Source of the DNA: Candidatus Saccharibacteria bacterium UBA3829
Lineage (GTDB): Bacteria; Patescibacteriota; Saccharimonadia; Saccharimonadales; Saccharimonadaceae
Reading direction: 5' to 3'
DNA length: 19,327 nucleotides
Assembly (NCBI GenBank): GCA_002393165.1
Contig: DGIF01000036.1
Span: 1 to 19,327 of the forward strand
This document shows positions 6,742 through 13,286 of the stretch, one piece after another. How positions within the stretch are numbered: position 1 is the first letter of the stretch; each line of letters begins with the position of its first letter. The position numbers were made by a program, and so were the translations under genes. The notes under the pieces were generated by a model. That model searched no databases. It was given only the letters and a program-made list of their open reading frames with translations, and was not told the origin of the DNA.

Positions 6742-6845
6742 GCCAAAAAGAGGCTAAGTTATACGTCCAAATATGCTTATGCTAACCACGGCCCAGGCAA
6801 ATTTATCGTGGCGTGGTTTGTTTAACTTAGCTCTTCCCGTTTGGC
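6742..6845. repeat. long imperfect hairpin ending at the stop codon of the ATPase gene
   Basis: Three helices stack: GCCAAA (6742-6747) with TTTGGC (6840-6845), AAGAG (6748-6752) with CTCTT (6831-6835), and CTAAGTTA (6754-6761) with TAACTTAG (6823-6830). They are interrupted only by one G and by CCCG. Inside sits AACCACG/CGTGGTT (6784-6790 with 6812-6818). An outer CATTAGAC/GTCTAATG pair (6730-6737 with 6851-6858) extends the symmetry into the last codons of the ATPase gene. There is no T-run typical of an intrinsic terminator on either strand. It may be a bidirectional 3' structure, an RNA gene or a small inverted-repeat element. Confidence 0.5.
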
Positions 6846-9800
6846 TTAATGTCTAATGCTTAAGAACCCATCCATAGAGTTGTCGCGCCCGGCAAAGTCG
6901 TCCGGGTCACTGACCGCCTTGCTGAGGTCTATACTGCGCTCATTGGTATTTACAGAGGTAGCGGACTTTTCCTGATACTCGATAACAGGGGTAATTACTG
7001 AATGCTTTTGGGCGAGGGAAGAAGCATCGTTGTCACGCTTTAGGGAATCATTGGAGTCCTTTACGGCCGGTGACTTGGCCTTATTGTCTATAGAAGCTCT
7101 ATTTTCGCTCTGGTTTTTCCCTGTTTTCTTGCCGTCTTGTCTACTGTCTTGCCTACTGTCTTGTCTGCCGCGCCTATCGTCGCGTCGCTTCCCTCCTCGG
7201 TCGCGGCTATTTTTCCCAGCTGCATCTTTATTGTCTCTGACGCGGGATGGCTGTTCACCCGCGGTATCTCTAGTACTTTGCTCCTTCGCCTCAACAGGCT
7301 CTGCAACAGCACCTTCCCTTACAGAAATTTCCTTTTCACCAGTAGCTACCAGTTTCGCAAGGTCCTTTAGTCCTAAGCGTTCTTTCCCTTCGGCTGCATT
7401 TGGCGATAGACCAGAGCGCCGGAAATCTTCCTGAGGGTTGGCGGGCTTTCTGTTCGGTTTTTGTTCGCGTAAACCAGAGCTACGCAAGCTTACATTGCCA
7501 GACGCTTGGGCATTGCTACGTCGTGGTGCCGCTACCGGCGCAAACGTCGGCGTGCTGCTGGCGGAGGAGTTGTTGATCGACCCAAGCATACCGGCCGCTC
7601 GTCCAGAGTCGGAGAGCTCGCGCTTGTATTTTTCGGATTGCTCAATAGTTTCACGAATCTCCGCCTCAATCTCGGCGCGCGGCCGAGCATATAGCGCTCG
7701 TGACGATTCGACGATAGCGCTGAAGTTGTCCGCTGGTGAGTTTGGGATCGATAACGTCGTCGCTGAGAAGGCTGGGACTTTTTCACCGTTAATAATCATG
7801 GAGATTACGAAGTGTCGGTTATTGAGTTGTAGAAGGTCTGATGCCTCGAAGGTTGGCTCAAATTGTTTTACCAGTACCGGGGCATCGTCTGCGGAAACCC
7901 GGAAGGAAATAGTCGTACCGACGTTGCCAAACACTGCATCTCGCACTGAATCGGTCATCTGGGCGACATATTGGTTAGCTACGGTCAAATTTAGGCCGTA
8001 TTTTCGCGCCTCAGACAGAATTACGGCGAATGAATCAGTTGCAAAGTTCTGGAACTCGTCCACATACAGGTAGAATGGTCGCCTGTCCTCTACGCGAGGG
8101 ATGTCCGAACGGGACATCGCAGCCAGTTGTACCTTAGTCACCAGGAATGCGCCAAGTATGCCAGCGTTGTCTTCACCGATGAGACCCTTAGATAAATTAA
8201 CCACCAAGATCTTGCCTTCATCCATGATTTTTCGGATGTCAAACGATGATTTGGTTTGGCCAATGATATTACGAATGATTGGGTTCGCCGTGAATGCCCC
8301 CACCTTGTTAAGAACCGGCGCGATAGATTCGTTGACCTGTTTCTCGTTCCACTGTCCAAATTCGTGCTTCCAGAACTGTAGAACGGTAACGTCGTGACAA
8401 TACTCCAAAGTGTCCTTGCGGAAGTCCTTATCCGTCAACATTCGCGAGATGTCAAGCAGCGTCGTGGATGGGCGATCAAGCAATGCTAGCAAGGTGTAGC
8501 GCAGGATATGCTCTAGTCTCGGGCCCCATGAGTCGCCGAACATCCGCTTCAGCACCCCAATCACCTCGGAACAAATATTCGGCTTTCGCGATGGGTCAGA
8601 AACTTCTAGCGGGTTAAATGCTACCGGATATGCAGTATCGGCCGGGTTGAAATAAACTACATCCTTAACGCGCGATTCCGGTACAAACTTCAGGTTATCG
8701 ATCGCAAAATCGCCATGCGGGTCGATAATACAATATCCCTGGTTATAAAATACATCAGATAGCGCCAAGAGCTCGAGTAAGCCGCTTTTCCCTGCGCCAG
8801 TCTGCCCAATGATATATACGTGGCGTGAACGGTCGCGGCGCGTTAAGCCAAACTGATGGTTAATGCCGCGGAAGTTGGTAAGGCCGAAGGCTGAAATATT
8901 GGCGTCATGCTCGGTTTCGCCGGTGAGAACCGGCAATTTTGCCGGCGGTTCCGCCGTTTTGGCTGAAGCCCAAACAATGTTCGGAGTCTCCACCGAAGTA
9001 TGTGGCAAGTGATACACCGACGCTAGCTCAGAGATATTTAAAATAAAACCATGATCTGCGAATTCGCGGATTTTATACCCGTCTAATACTTTCGGCCCAA
9101 AATTTCCCCCTACCTGCTTAAAGCCGTTTAGATTGGTCGAGTTAAACTGCTTAAACGTCCCGACCAGCGCCTGCATGTTGAGCTTCGCATCCACGTCGGA
9201 ACTGCCAAGATAAGCCAACCTAATCTTGACCTCATAGCCAAGTTTAGTCGCTTTTTCCTCTGCTTTTGAAATCTGCGTTTTGGCTCGCTCAGACAGCTCC
9301 ACCTTCGGCGCATCAGAGCCCGTCCCGCCCGCTGGCGGGCGGAATAACGCCCCGAGCACCTCGACCAGCCACGTCCAGTCAATCCCGGTACCGGCAAACA
9401 ATGATTTTTTACCGGATTTAACGCGTGTCACCCATTTGTCGGTCGTGCTCTTGTGCCAGTCATCGGCAATCGGACGCGCTAAAATTTGGATCCACATCTC
9501 TTCGGAGTGGTCTGGGTCGAGTTTCGCCAAGGTTCCGGTGACCCCGGCTAGTGGGTCCACCTCAAACGTATCAAACGTTTTAATCGGCAGCGCTTCGTTC
9601 TCAATCAGGCCGAGCTCCGCCTCATATTGCACCGGGTATTTATCTCGGTTATCTACGTAGTCTTCGTCCATCTTATAGATCTGCACCGTTGGATACTGTG
9701 AATAAATCTGTCCTTCCACAAAGCTTTGTAGCACCTTTGGCACCCAGACATAAAACCTAATTTGTCCCGCCGTGGAGACGATTTCGAACGAGAGATGCTC

Positions 9801-10052
9801 TTGTACACCGCCAGAGCTCTTTAGTTCCTGCTTATCACGCAAAATTCCGTGCAGGGAGGCGAACATCTGCTCTGCCGCAAGCTCCTTTTTGTCATTCGTA
9901 CGCGGTATTTCAAGCATCAACAACACCGAGTCGACATTTAAGATTTTTAATTGGTTGAGCTTCTTATAGTTTTTGTATGTCAAAAACGCCAAAATACCAA
10001 CTACGGGTATCCAGAAAATCGGCATCAATATAAATTGTATGACACTACTCAT
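6846..10052 (-). CDS. VirD4/TraG-like (type IV coupling) AAA+ ATPase with long disordered tail
   Basis: This 1068-residue protein resembles type IV secretion coupling proteins and DUF87/HerA-type ATPases, hexameric pumps that move DNA or protein substrates at the membrane. A single N-terminal membrane segment (about 5-25) is followed by about 370 residues of less conserved alpha/beta sequence, then the RecA-like motor: Walker A GQTGAGKS (416-423), CIIDPHGD (441-448), Walker B YLYVDEFQNF (661-670) and a sensor-like SEARKYGLNLT-VANQ stretch (680-693). Residues from about 815 are low-complexity and charged, with RQDS repeats (963-973), probably disordered. No mating-pair genes (VirB6, VirB8, relaxase) are nearby, so it may serve type IV pilus- or DNA-uptake-like processes, or surface protein transfer, rather than conjugation. 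The ATG lies seven bases after a TATAAT, with no ribosome-binding site. It follows the regulator gene by 18 bases. Confidence 0.8.
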   Translation of the reverse strand: MSSVIQFILMPIFWIPVVGILAFLTYKNYKKLNQLKILNVDSVLLMLEIPRTNDKKELAAEQMFASLHGILRDKQELKSSGGVQEHLSFEIVSTAGQIRFYVWVPKVLQSFVEGQIYSQYPTVQIYKMDEDYVDNRDKYPVQYEAELGLIENEALPIKTFDTFEVDPLAGVTGTLAKLDPDHSEEMWIQILARPIADDWHKSTTDKWVTRVKSGKKSLFAGTGIDWTWLVEVLGALFRPPAGGTGSDAPKVELSERAKTQISKAEEKATKLGYEVKIRLAYLGSSDVDAKLNMQALVGTFKQFNSTNLNGFKQVGGNFGPKVLDGYKIREFADHGFILNISELASVYHLPHTSVETPNIVWASAKTAEPPAKLPVLTGETEHDANISAFGLTNFRGINHQFGLTRRDRSRHVYIIGQTGAGKSGLLELLALSDVFYNQGYCIIDPHGDFAIDNLKFVPESRVKDVVYFNPADTAYPVAFNPLEVSDPSRKPNICSEVIGVLKRMFGDSWGPRLEHILRYTLLALLDRPSTTLLDISRMLTDKDFRKDTLEYCHDVTVLQFWKHEFGQWNEKQVNESIAPVLNKVGAFTANPIIRNIIGQTKSSFDIRKIMDEGKILVVNLSKGLIGEDNAGILGAFLVTKVQLAAMSRSDIPRVEDRRPFYLYVDEFQNFATDSFAVILSEARKYGLNLTVANQYVAQMTDSVRDAVFGNVGTTISFRVSADDAPVLVKQFEPTFEASDLLQLNNRHFVISMIINGEKVPAFSATTLSIPNSPADNFSAIVESSRALYARPRAEIEAEIRETIEQSEKYKRELSDSGRAAGMLGSINNSSASSTPTFAPVAAPRRSNAQASGNVSLRSSGLREQKPNRKPANPQEDFRRSGLSPNAAEGKERLGLKDLAKLVATGEKEISVREGAVAEPVEAKEQSTRDTAGEQPSRVRDNKDAAGKNSRDRGGKRRDDRRGRQDSRQDSRQDGKKTGKNQSENRASIDNKAKSPAVKDSNDSLKRDNDASSLAQKHSVITPVIEYQEKSATSVNTNERSIDLSKAVSDPDDFAGRDNSMDGFLSIRH
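7134..7169 (-). repeat. three tandem 12-base repeats within the ATPase tail
   Basis: Three 12-base units, GTCTTG-(T/C)CT-(A/G)C-(T/C) on the + strand, lie at 7134-7145, 7146-7157 and 7158-7169. Read on the coding strand they give the RQDS/RQDS/RQDG repeat of the disordered tail. The in-frame 12-base length would let copy number change without a frameshift. Confidence 0.75.
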
Positions 10053-10068
10053 ACCATATATTATATCA
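10053..10068 (-). promoter_or_regulatory. extended -10 promoter of the VirD4-like gene, likely leaderless
   Basis: On the - strand, TGATATAAT runs from 10068 to 10060 and is followed by seven bases (ATATGGT) and ATG at 10052. There is no Shine-Dalgarno. The element lies in the 18-base gap after the upstream regulator gene, so the ATPase could be transcribed on its own even though the two genes are closely spaced. Confidence 0.6.
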
Positions 10069-10070
10069 CA

Positions 10071-11099
10071 TTATGCCAAATAAAACGAGTTTCGATCGAC
10101 TTTTTTGAAGAGCTTTTTATTCTGTAAATTCAACAGGATCGTGGTTTCTTTCACCTTGCGCACGCGCAACACTTGCTTCACAATTTCTTCTCGCGAGAGC
10201 GGCTTTCCTGCTCTCTCCAGTATGCCAACGATAATTTCCGAGATAGTTCCCTTCTTGTACCCCCACGTCGACAGAGCGTAAATTCCTCGCCCGATCAATA
10301 CAAACCTATGATCCTTAATCAGTTCGTTATGAATTGCCTGCACAGTCACATTTTTACGCTTGAAATTCGACCCCTTAATCTCTTTTGCAATGTCCGAGAA
10401 GTGCATCGGCTCCTTATGGGTTTCTAGAATCACAAAGATCTTGTCTCGAATATTTTTTGGATTAACGGACGGCCACTTTGCTAAACCCCATACGCCATTT
10501 AGTGAGGCGAGTTGCTTTGAGATTGATGCAACGGCCTTTATGTGGTCAGGGTGCTCATAATTTAGCACATTGTCAAGCTGGTCTAACGCCATCGGCTCTT
10601 TATTCTTACGGATCACGGCCACGATCTCATCTGCGCGCGTGCGAATTGCTAACGAATCGCCATAGTCAGTGATCCCGATAGCCTGGTAAAAAGAATCGTT
10701 TTCATCTACTACGGTCAAGCTGTTCGAAAAAGTAGCAATAAAGTTAATGCCAGCCTTTTCTACGGCAGTAGCTTCCCTGCCGTAAACTTTATCCGCGAGA
10801 GCATCGAGCCGCGCCACGCGTCCCATCTCGGTCAAGTTACGAATTAAGATTTTCTCGGCTGGAGCTAACTCCGGAATCTGACCTTCCTCTGCGGAAACTC
10901 TGAGGTGAATCAAGATTGCTTTCTCGAGTTGCCTTACGCGCTCGCGCGTAATTGATAACATCTCCCCAATTTGTTCAAGCGTCTCACGACTGCCAGTCAG
11001 CCCAAACCTTCGTGATATGATTTCCTTCTCACGCTCCTGCTCGATGATTTTCAGACTGCCGCGAGTTGCATTTTTGAGGATTTCCGCATTTTGGTCCAT
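10071..11099 (-). CDS. putative transcription regulator: sigma-70 region 4 HTH fused to HARE-type winged helices
   Basis: The 342-residue product has an N-terminal sigma-70 region 4-like helix-turn-helix (about 22-67; TLEQIGEMLSITRERVRQLE, 40-59, is typical of the -35 recognition helix). After a middle part without clear similarity comes a HARE/RpoE-delta-like winged helix (about 216-280, with KEPMHFSDIAKEI and GRGIYALSTWGY), then another winged-helix segment (283-341, GKPLSREEIVKQVL). No region 2 is present, so it should not melt promoters as a true sigma factor; it more likely binds DNA or core polymerase as an accessory regulator. ATG 11099 is chosen because AAGGA sits eight bases upstream. 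An in-frame ATG at 11174 would place the promoter inside the gene. Its product may control the adjacent ATPase gene, but that is inference from adjacency only. Confidence 0.7.
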   Translation of the reverse strand: MDQNAEILKNATRGSLKIIEQEREKEIISRRFGLTGSRETLEQIGEMLSITRERVRQLEKAILIHLRVSAEEGQIPELAPAEKILIRNLTEMGRVARLDALADKVYGREATAVEKAGINFIATFSNSLTVVDENDSFYQAIGITDYGDSLAIRTRADEIVAVIRKNKEPMALDQLDNVLNYEHPDHIKAVASISKQLASLNGVWGLAKWPSVNPKNIRDKIFVILETHKEPMHFSDIAKEIKGSNFKRKNVTVQAIHNELIKDHRFVLIGRGIYALSTWGYKKGTISEIIVGILERAGKPLSREEIVKQVLRVRKVKETTILLNLQNKKLFKKVDRNSFYLA

Positions 11100-11145
11100 G
11101 AATGTTTTCCTTGCCCCATCTCCGTTAAAATTTATACTTTTGTTT

Positions 11146-11174
11146 ATAATAACATAGTTATTACATATTGTCAA
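11146..11174 (-). promoter_or_regulatory. canonical -35/-10 promoter of the sigma4-HARE regulator
   Basis: On the - strand, TTGACA (11174-11169) is followed by a 17-base spacer and TATTAT (11151-11146) preceded by TG, giving a textbook housekeeping sigma promoter with an extended -10. Transcription would start near 11139, leaving a leader of about 40 bases with the AAGGA ribosome-binding site. It is the only promoter in the window with a full consensus -35. Confidence 0.75.
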
Positions 11175-11180
11175 CTACGA

Positions 11181-11206
11181 AATTGTAAATTCACAATTAT
11201 TATTGT
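11181..11206. promoter_or_regulatory. overlapping inverted repeats upstream of the regulator promoter (possible operator)
   Basis: AATTGT (11181-11186) is inverted as ACAATT (11193-11198), and ACAAT (11193-11197) is again inverted as ATTGT (11202-11206). The three half-sites sit just upstream of the TTGACA box, where an autoregulator or activator could bind. The stretch is very AT-rich, so chance symmetry is possible. The rest of the 171-base gap (11100-11270) is A/T-rich and holds no gene; a TGCTACAAT on the - strand could be a second, weaker -10. Confidence 0.4.
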
Positions 11207-11270
11207 AGCACATTTTTTACATTTTTTAAAAAAAATTATAAAAACATAACCAAAATCCCAAAATTACAAC

Positions 11271-12050
11271 TTAGTTAAAGAGGGCGCAGATTGTCGCACG
11301 TAGAAAATTTGCTGGATTGTATAGGTTGAATGCGGCAATCTTGGCGGCTAGTTCCCCGTCCCAAATAGTAATCGGCGAGCGACCAGAGCTTTCCAGCGGC
11401 GTTGCCGCTACGTCCCCATTCTGGGCCACCAAAATCTGCCCATTGTGAAGGGTTATAATCTTGATCGGATAGCTCAGCGTGAACTTGTGCAGTATCTCCG
11501 CAACCTGTGTTAGCGGCTGAGTCATTGTCAGCATCTTTGGGTAGTATAACGCCCGCAAAAGCTTTTGCAGCTGCGCCATCGATGCAAAAAGTATCAAGTT
11601 TTCATTCATTAGTATAGACTCTCGAGCCTCTGAGACCAGCAAATCAACCGCATCGCGCGTCATAAGTAACGGCGTAGCCGACCGGCCGCAGGCTTCAGTC
11701 ACGGCTTTCGCGGTTACTGCGTTACGCGAAAGGTCTCCCACAATCAGCCCGTAATCCGCGTCCTCAATTGCGGCTAGAAGATCGGCTGTCTCAGCCACGG
11801 ACCCGGATTCAGTAGATTTGACAAACACTATGTTCGGCAGCGGCGGCAGCTTCGGCTCTAGAGCGTCTGGCAAGATCATGCGAACTGCCTCAACTGGATA
11901 GTTTGCCTCAAGCCACTCGGCGATTTTTATCGGCGCGCGAAAACTCTGCGCGTTGCCACCCACAACCGCCACCACGCCTTGTTTCCGTTCTGGGATATTC
12001 CAAGCCAGATCCCCGTATGGATTTTCGTTGTGCTTTTCAAAGTATTCCAT
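11271..12050 (-). CDS. degenerate NnrD/ribokinase-fold-like protein
   Basis: The 259-residue product resembles the C-terminal (ADP/ATP-dependent NAD(P)H-hydrate dehydratase, NnrD/YjeF) half of metabolite-repair enzymes: VVAVVGGNAQSFRAP (26-40) matches the opening glycine loop, LIVGDLSRNAV (102-112) the second core strand, and TPLLMTRDAVDLL (126-138) the PLVlDAdaLnLL-type segment. The catalytic GSGD-type anion-hole motif near the C-terminus is absent; the corresponding region reads ITIWDGELAAKIAAF (227-241). It may therefore be inactive or have another role. ATG 12050 is preferred over ATG 12080 because it overlaps the xth stop as TGATG and has GGAG seven bases upstream, indicating translational coupling. 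Family assignment is by weak motif resemblance only. Confidence 0.5.
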   Translation of the reverse strand: MEYFEKHNENPYGDLAWNIPERKQGVVAVVGGNAQSFRAPIKIAEWLEANYPVEAVRMILPDALEPKLPPLPNIVFVKSTESGSVAETADLLAAIEDADYGLIVGDLSRNAVTAKAVTEACGRSATPLLMTRDAVDLLVSEARESILMNENLILFASMAQLQKLLRALYYPKMLTMTQPLTQVAEILHKFTLSYPIKIITLHNGQILVAQNGDVAATPLESSGRSPITIWDGELAAKIAAFNLYNPANFLRATICALFN

Positions 12051-12832
12051 CAGATCTCCAAACTGATACCAACCGGGCAATGATCTGATCCGGTCGTCTG
12101 ATCATAAATTTCAGCCGACTTTAGCTTGGGCAATATGTCTTGCGATACAAAGAAATAATCGATCCGCCAGCCGACGTTATTTTCGCGGGCGTGACCCCAA
12201 TGGCTCCACCAGGTGTATCTCTGTTCGTCGGGGTGCAAAAATCTAAAAGTGTCAATGAAGCCAGCGCCTAGCAAATTGCCGATTCCGCGCCGTTCCTCAT
12301 CTGTGAAACCGGCTGAATGGTGGTTGGTCTTTGGCCGCGCGAGATCGATCTCTTCATGTGCCGCGTTGAAGTCGCCACACACCACCACCGGCTTGGCTTT
12401 TGCGAGCTCCTTCAGGTAGTCCAGAAACGCCGGATCCCACTTTTTTTCACGCAATCCCAATCTTTCGAGTTCATTCTTTGAATTTGGCGTGTAGACTGTC
12501 ACAAGATAGAACCCATCATATTCCGCCGTCAATACTCGTCCTTCATCTAATGGGTCGCCGAAGCGATCCGCAAAATCTTCGGCTGGCAAGTCATATCGTA
12601 CCGACAATGGCTTCAGTTTAGTAAAGATTGCCGTTCCGGCGTATCCAGGCCGCTTAGCCGAGTTCCATAGCTCCTCATACTCCGGTAAATCTATTTCGGC
12701 TTGCCCTGGCTTGGCTTTTGTTTCCTGCAGGCATAAGATGTCCGGCTGCTCTGACCCTATAAACTGCTGCAAGGCGCCTTTTTTCAGGACCGCCCTCAGC
12801 CCGTTGACGTTCCACGAGCAGATTTTAAGCAT
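12050..12832 (-). CDS. xth: exodeoxyribonuclease III / AP endonuclease
   Basis: This 260-residue EEP-fold enzyme cuts DNA at abasic sites and removes blocked 3' ends during base-excision repair. The family's active-site residues are all visible: WNVNGLRA (7-14), LQETK with metal-binding E37, VYTPNS (113-118), GDFNAAH with D154 and N156, GWRIDYF with D225, and GSDHCPV with the D250-H251 pair. Length and C-terminal GSDH motif are typical. ATG 12832 is chosen since the product then starts MLKICSWNVNGLR as in homologues; a longer in-frame start at 12901 would add 23 residues lying within smpB. The start overlaps the last eight bases of smpB, and the stop overlaps the next gene as TGATG, so smpB, xth and the NnrD-like gene probably form one transcript. 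Confidence 0.93.
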   Translation of the reverse strand: MLKICSWNVNGLRAVLKKGALQQFIGSEQPDILCLQETKAKPGQAEIDLPEYEELWNSAKRPGYAGTAIFTKLKPLSVRYDLPAEDFADRFGDPLDEGRVLTAEYDGFYLVTVYTPNSKNELERLGLREKKWDPAFLDYLKELAKAKPVVVCGDFNAAHEEIDLARPKTNHHSAGFTDEERRGIGNLLGAGFIDTFRFLHPDEQRYTWWSHWGHARENNVGWRIDYFFVSQDILPKLKSAEIYDQTTGSDHCPVGISLEI

Positions 12833-13238
12833 ATCGCCCCCGTTCAAAATCTCTTTTTTTGATTGTCTCACGCTTATCATATTTTTTCTTCCCTCGCCCA
12901 ATCGCGATGACGAGCTTAATGTGTCGCGAGCCGCTGAGCAATTTTACTGGCACAATCGTAGAACCGGCCACCTTTTCTCGCACGAGCGTTGCGATTTGCC
13001 GCTTAGTGGCCAGCAGTTTGATGTCCCTAGCAGTATCGGCCCCCAAGGTCAGATTATTTAACCACAGCTCACCGCCCCTGATCGTCACGAAGGAGCCTTT
13101 AAGCTGCACATGATGGTCGCGAATCGATCGCACCTCTGGGCCGGTCAATACCATTCCACAAGAAAGCTCTTCGCCGAGCTGATAATCGAATCTGGCCCGT
13201 CGATTCACTACTACCGAATCTGACGTTTTTTTCTTCAT
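12825..13238 (-). CDS. smpB: SsrA (tmRNA)-binding protein SmpB
   Basis: SmpB brings tmRNA to ribosomes stalled on broken messages so that the nascent chain is tagged and released. The 137-residue protein shows the OB-fold hallmarks: VVNRRARFDYQ (9-19), VLTGPEVRSIRD, IRGGELWLNN, the IVPVKLL strand, and GRGKKKYDKRE followed by a basic tail (ETIKKRDFERGRYA) that in homologues enters the mRNA channel. It is shorter than the usual 150-160 residues because the loop between ELWLNN and the KLL-x-x-K-R-x-I helix is trimmed. Its RNA partner is not recognisable in this window. ATG 13238 lies six bases after TATAAT, with no ribosome-binding site in the leader position, so translation is probably leaderless. 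Confidence 0.93.
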   Translation of the reverse strand: MKKKTSDSVVVNRRARFDYQLGEELSCGMVLTGPEVRSIRDHHVQLKGSFVTIRGGELWLNNLTLGADTARDIKLLATKRQIATLVREKVAGSTIVPVKLLSGSRHIKLVIAIGRGKKKYDKRETIKKRDFERGRYA

Positions 13239-13253
13239 GGGATAATTATATCA
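13239..13253 (-). promoter_or_regulatory. extended -10 promoter of smpB, likely leaderless
   Basis: On the - strand, TGATATAAT (13253-13245) is followed by six bases (TATCCC) and ATG 13238. The spacing equals that at mraY and dnaE, placing the start of transcription on the ATG. A GAGGTG just upstream of the hexamer is too far from the ATG to serve as a ribosome-binding site. Confidence 0.65.
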
Positions 13254-13286
13254 CCTCGCCTGGAGTTTGTCTCGTCTCACGGTGTT

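Larger units (their letters stand above)
6216..6845. other. gene-free 630-base interval between convergent genes, rich in repeats and predicted structure
   Basis: No credible coding sequence is visible on either strand: the frames are short or are shadows running in from ftsQ. The left third (6216-6400) is A-rich with CAGGGAA repeats and two TTCGG-x-ATTTGTTCGG copies. The middle (6410-6545) is strikingly GC-rich and folds into a branched structure. The right part carries small hairpins (6591-6606, stem TTCTA/TAGAA; 6641-6653, stem GCCG/CGGC), a dif-like inverted repeat (6704-6733) and a long hairpin (6742-6845). In a genome packed this tightly, such a gap suggests non-coding RNA or a DNA site. 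Confidence 0.7.

Noticed and set aside
6216..6845. RNase P RNA or SRP RNA
   Set aside because: The universal GAGGAAAGTCC segment of RNase P and the conserved GGAAG/AGCAGC tip of SRP RNA are absent on both strands.
6410..6850. tmRNA (ssrA), suggested by smpB in the window and GGGGCTG at 6425
   Set aside because: No tag reading frame ending in a LAA-type tail plus stop, no tRNA-like T-arm or acceptor end, and the pairing found closes at 6542 instead.
7088..8397. Several + strand frames (for example 7438-8073) opposite the ATPase gene
   Set aside because: They are shadows of a strongly supported - strand gene, with no motifs or ribosome-binding sites of their own.
11100..11174. Longer N-terminus for the sigma4-HARE regulator
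   Set aside because: It would cover the TTGACA/TATTAT promoter, and the ATG at 11099 has a better-placed AAGGA.
12833..12901. Longer N-terminus for xth
   Set aside because: The extra 23 residues are not found in ExoIII proteins and lie within smpB; homologues start at MLKICSWNVNGLR.
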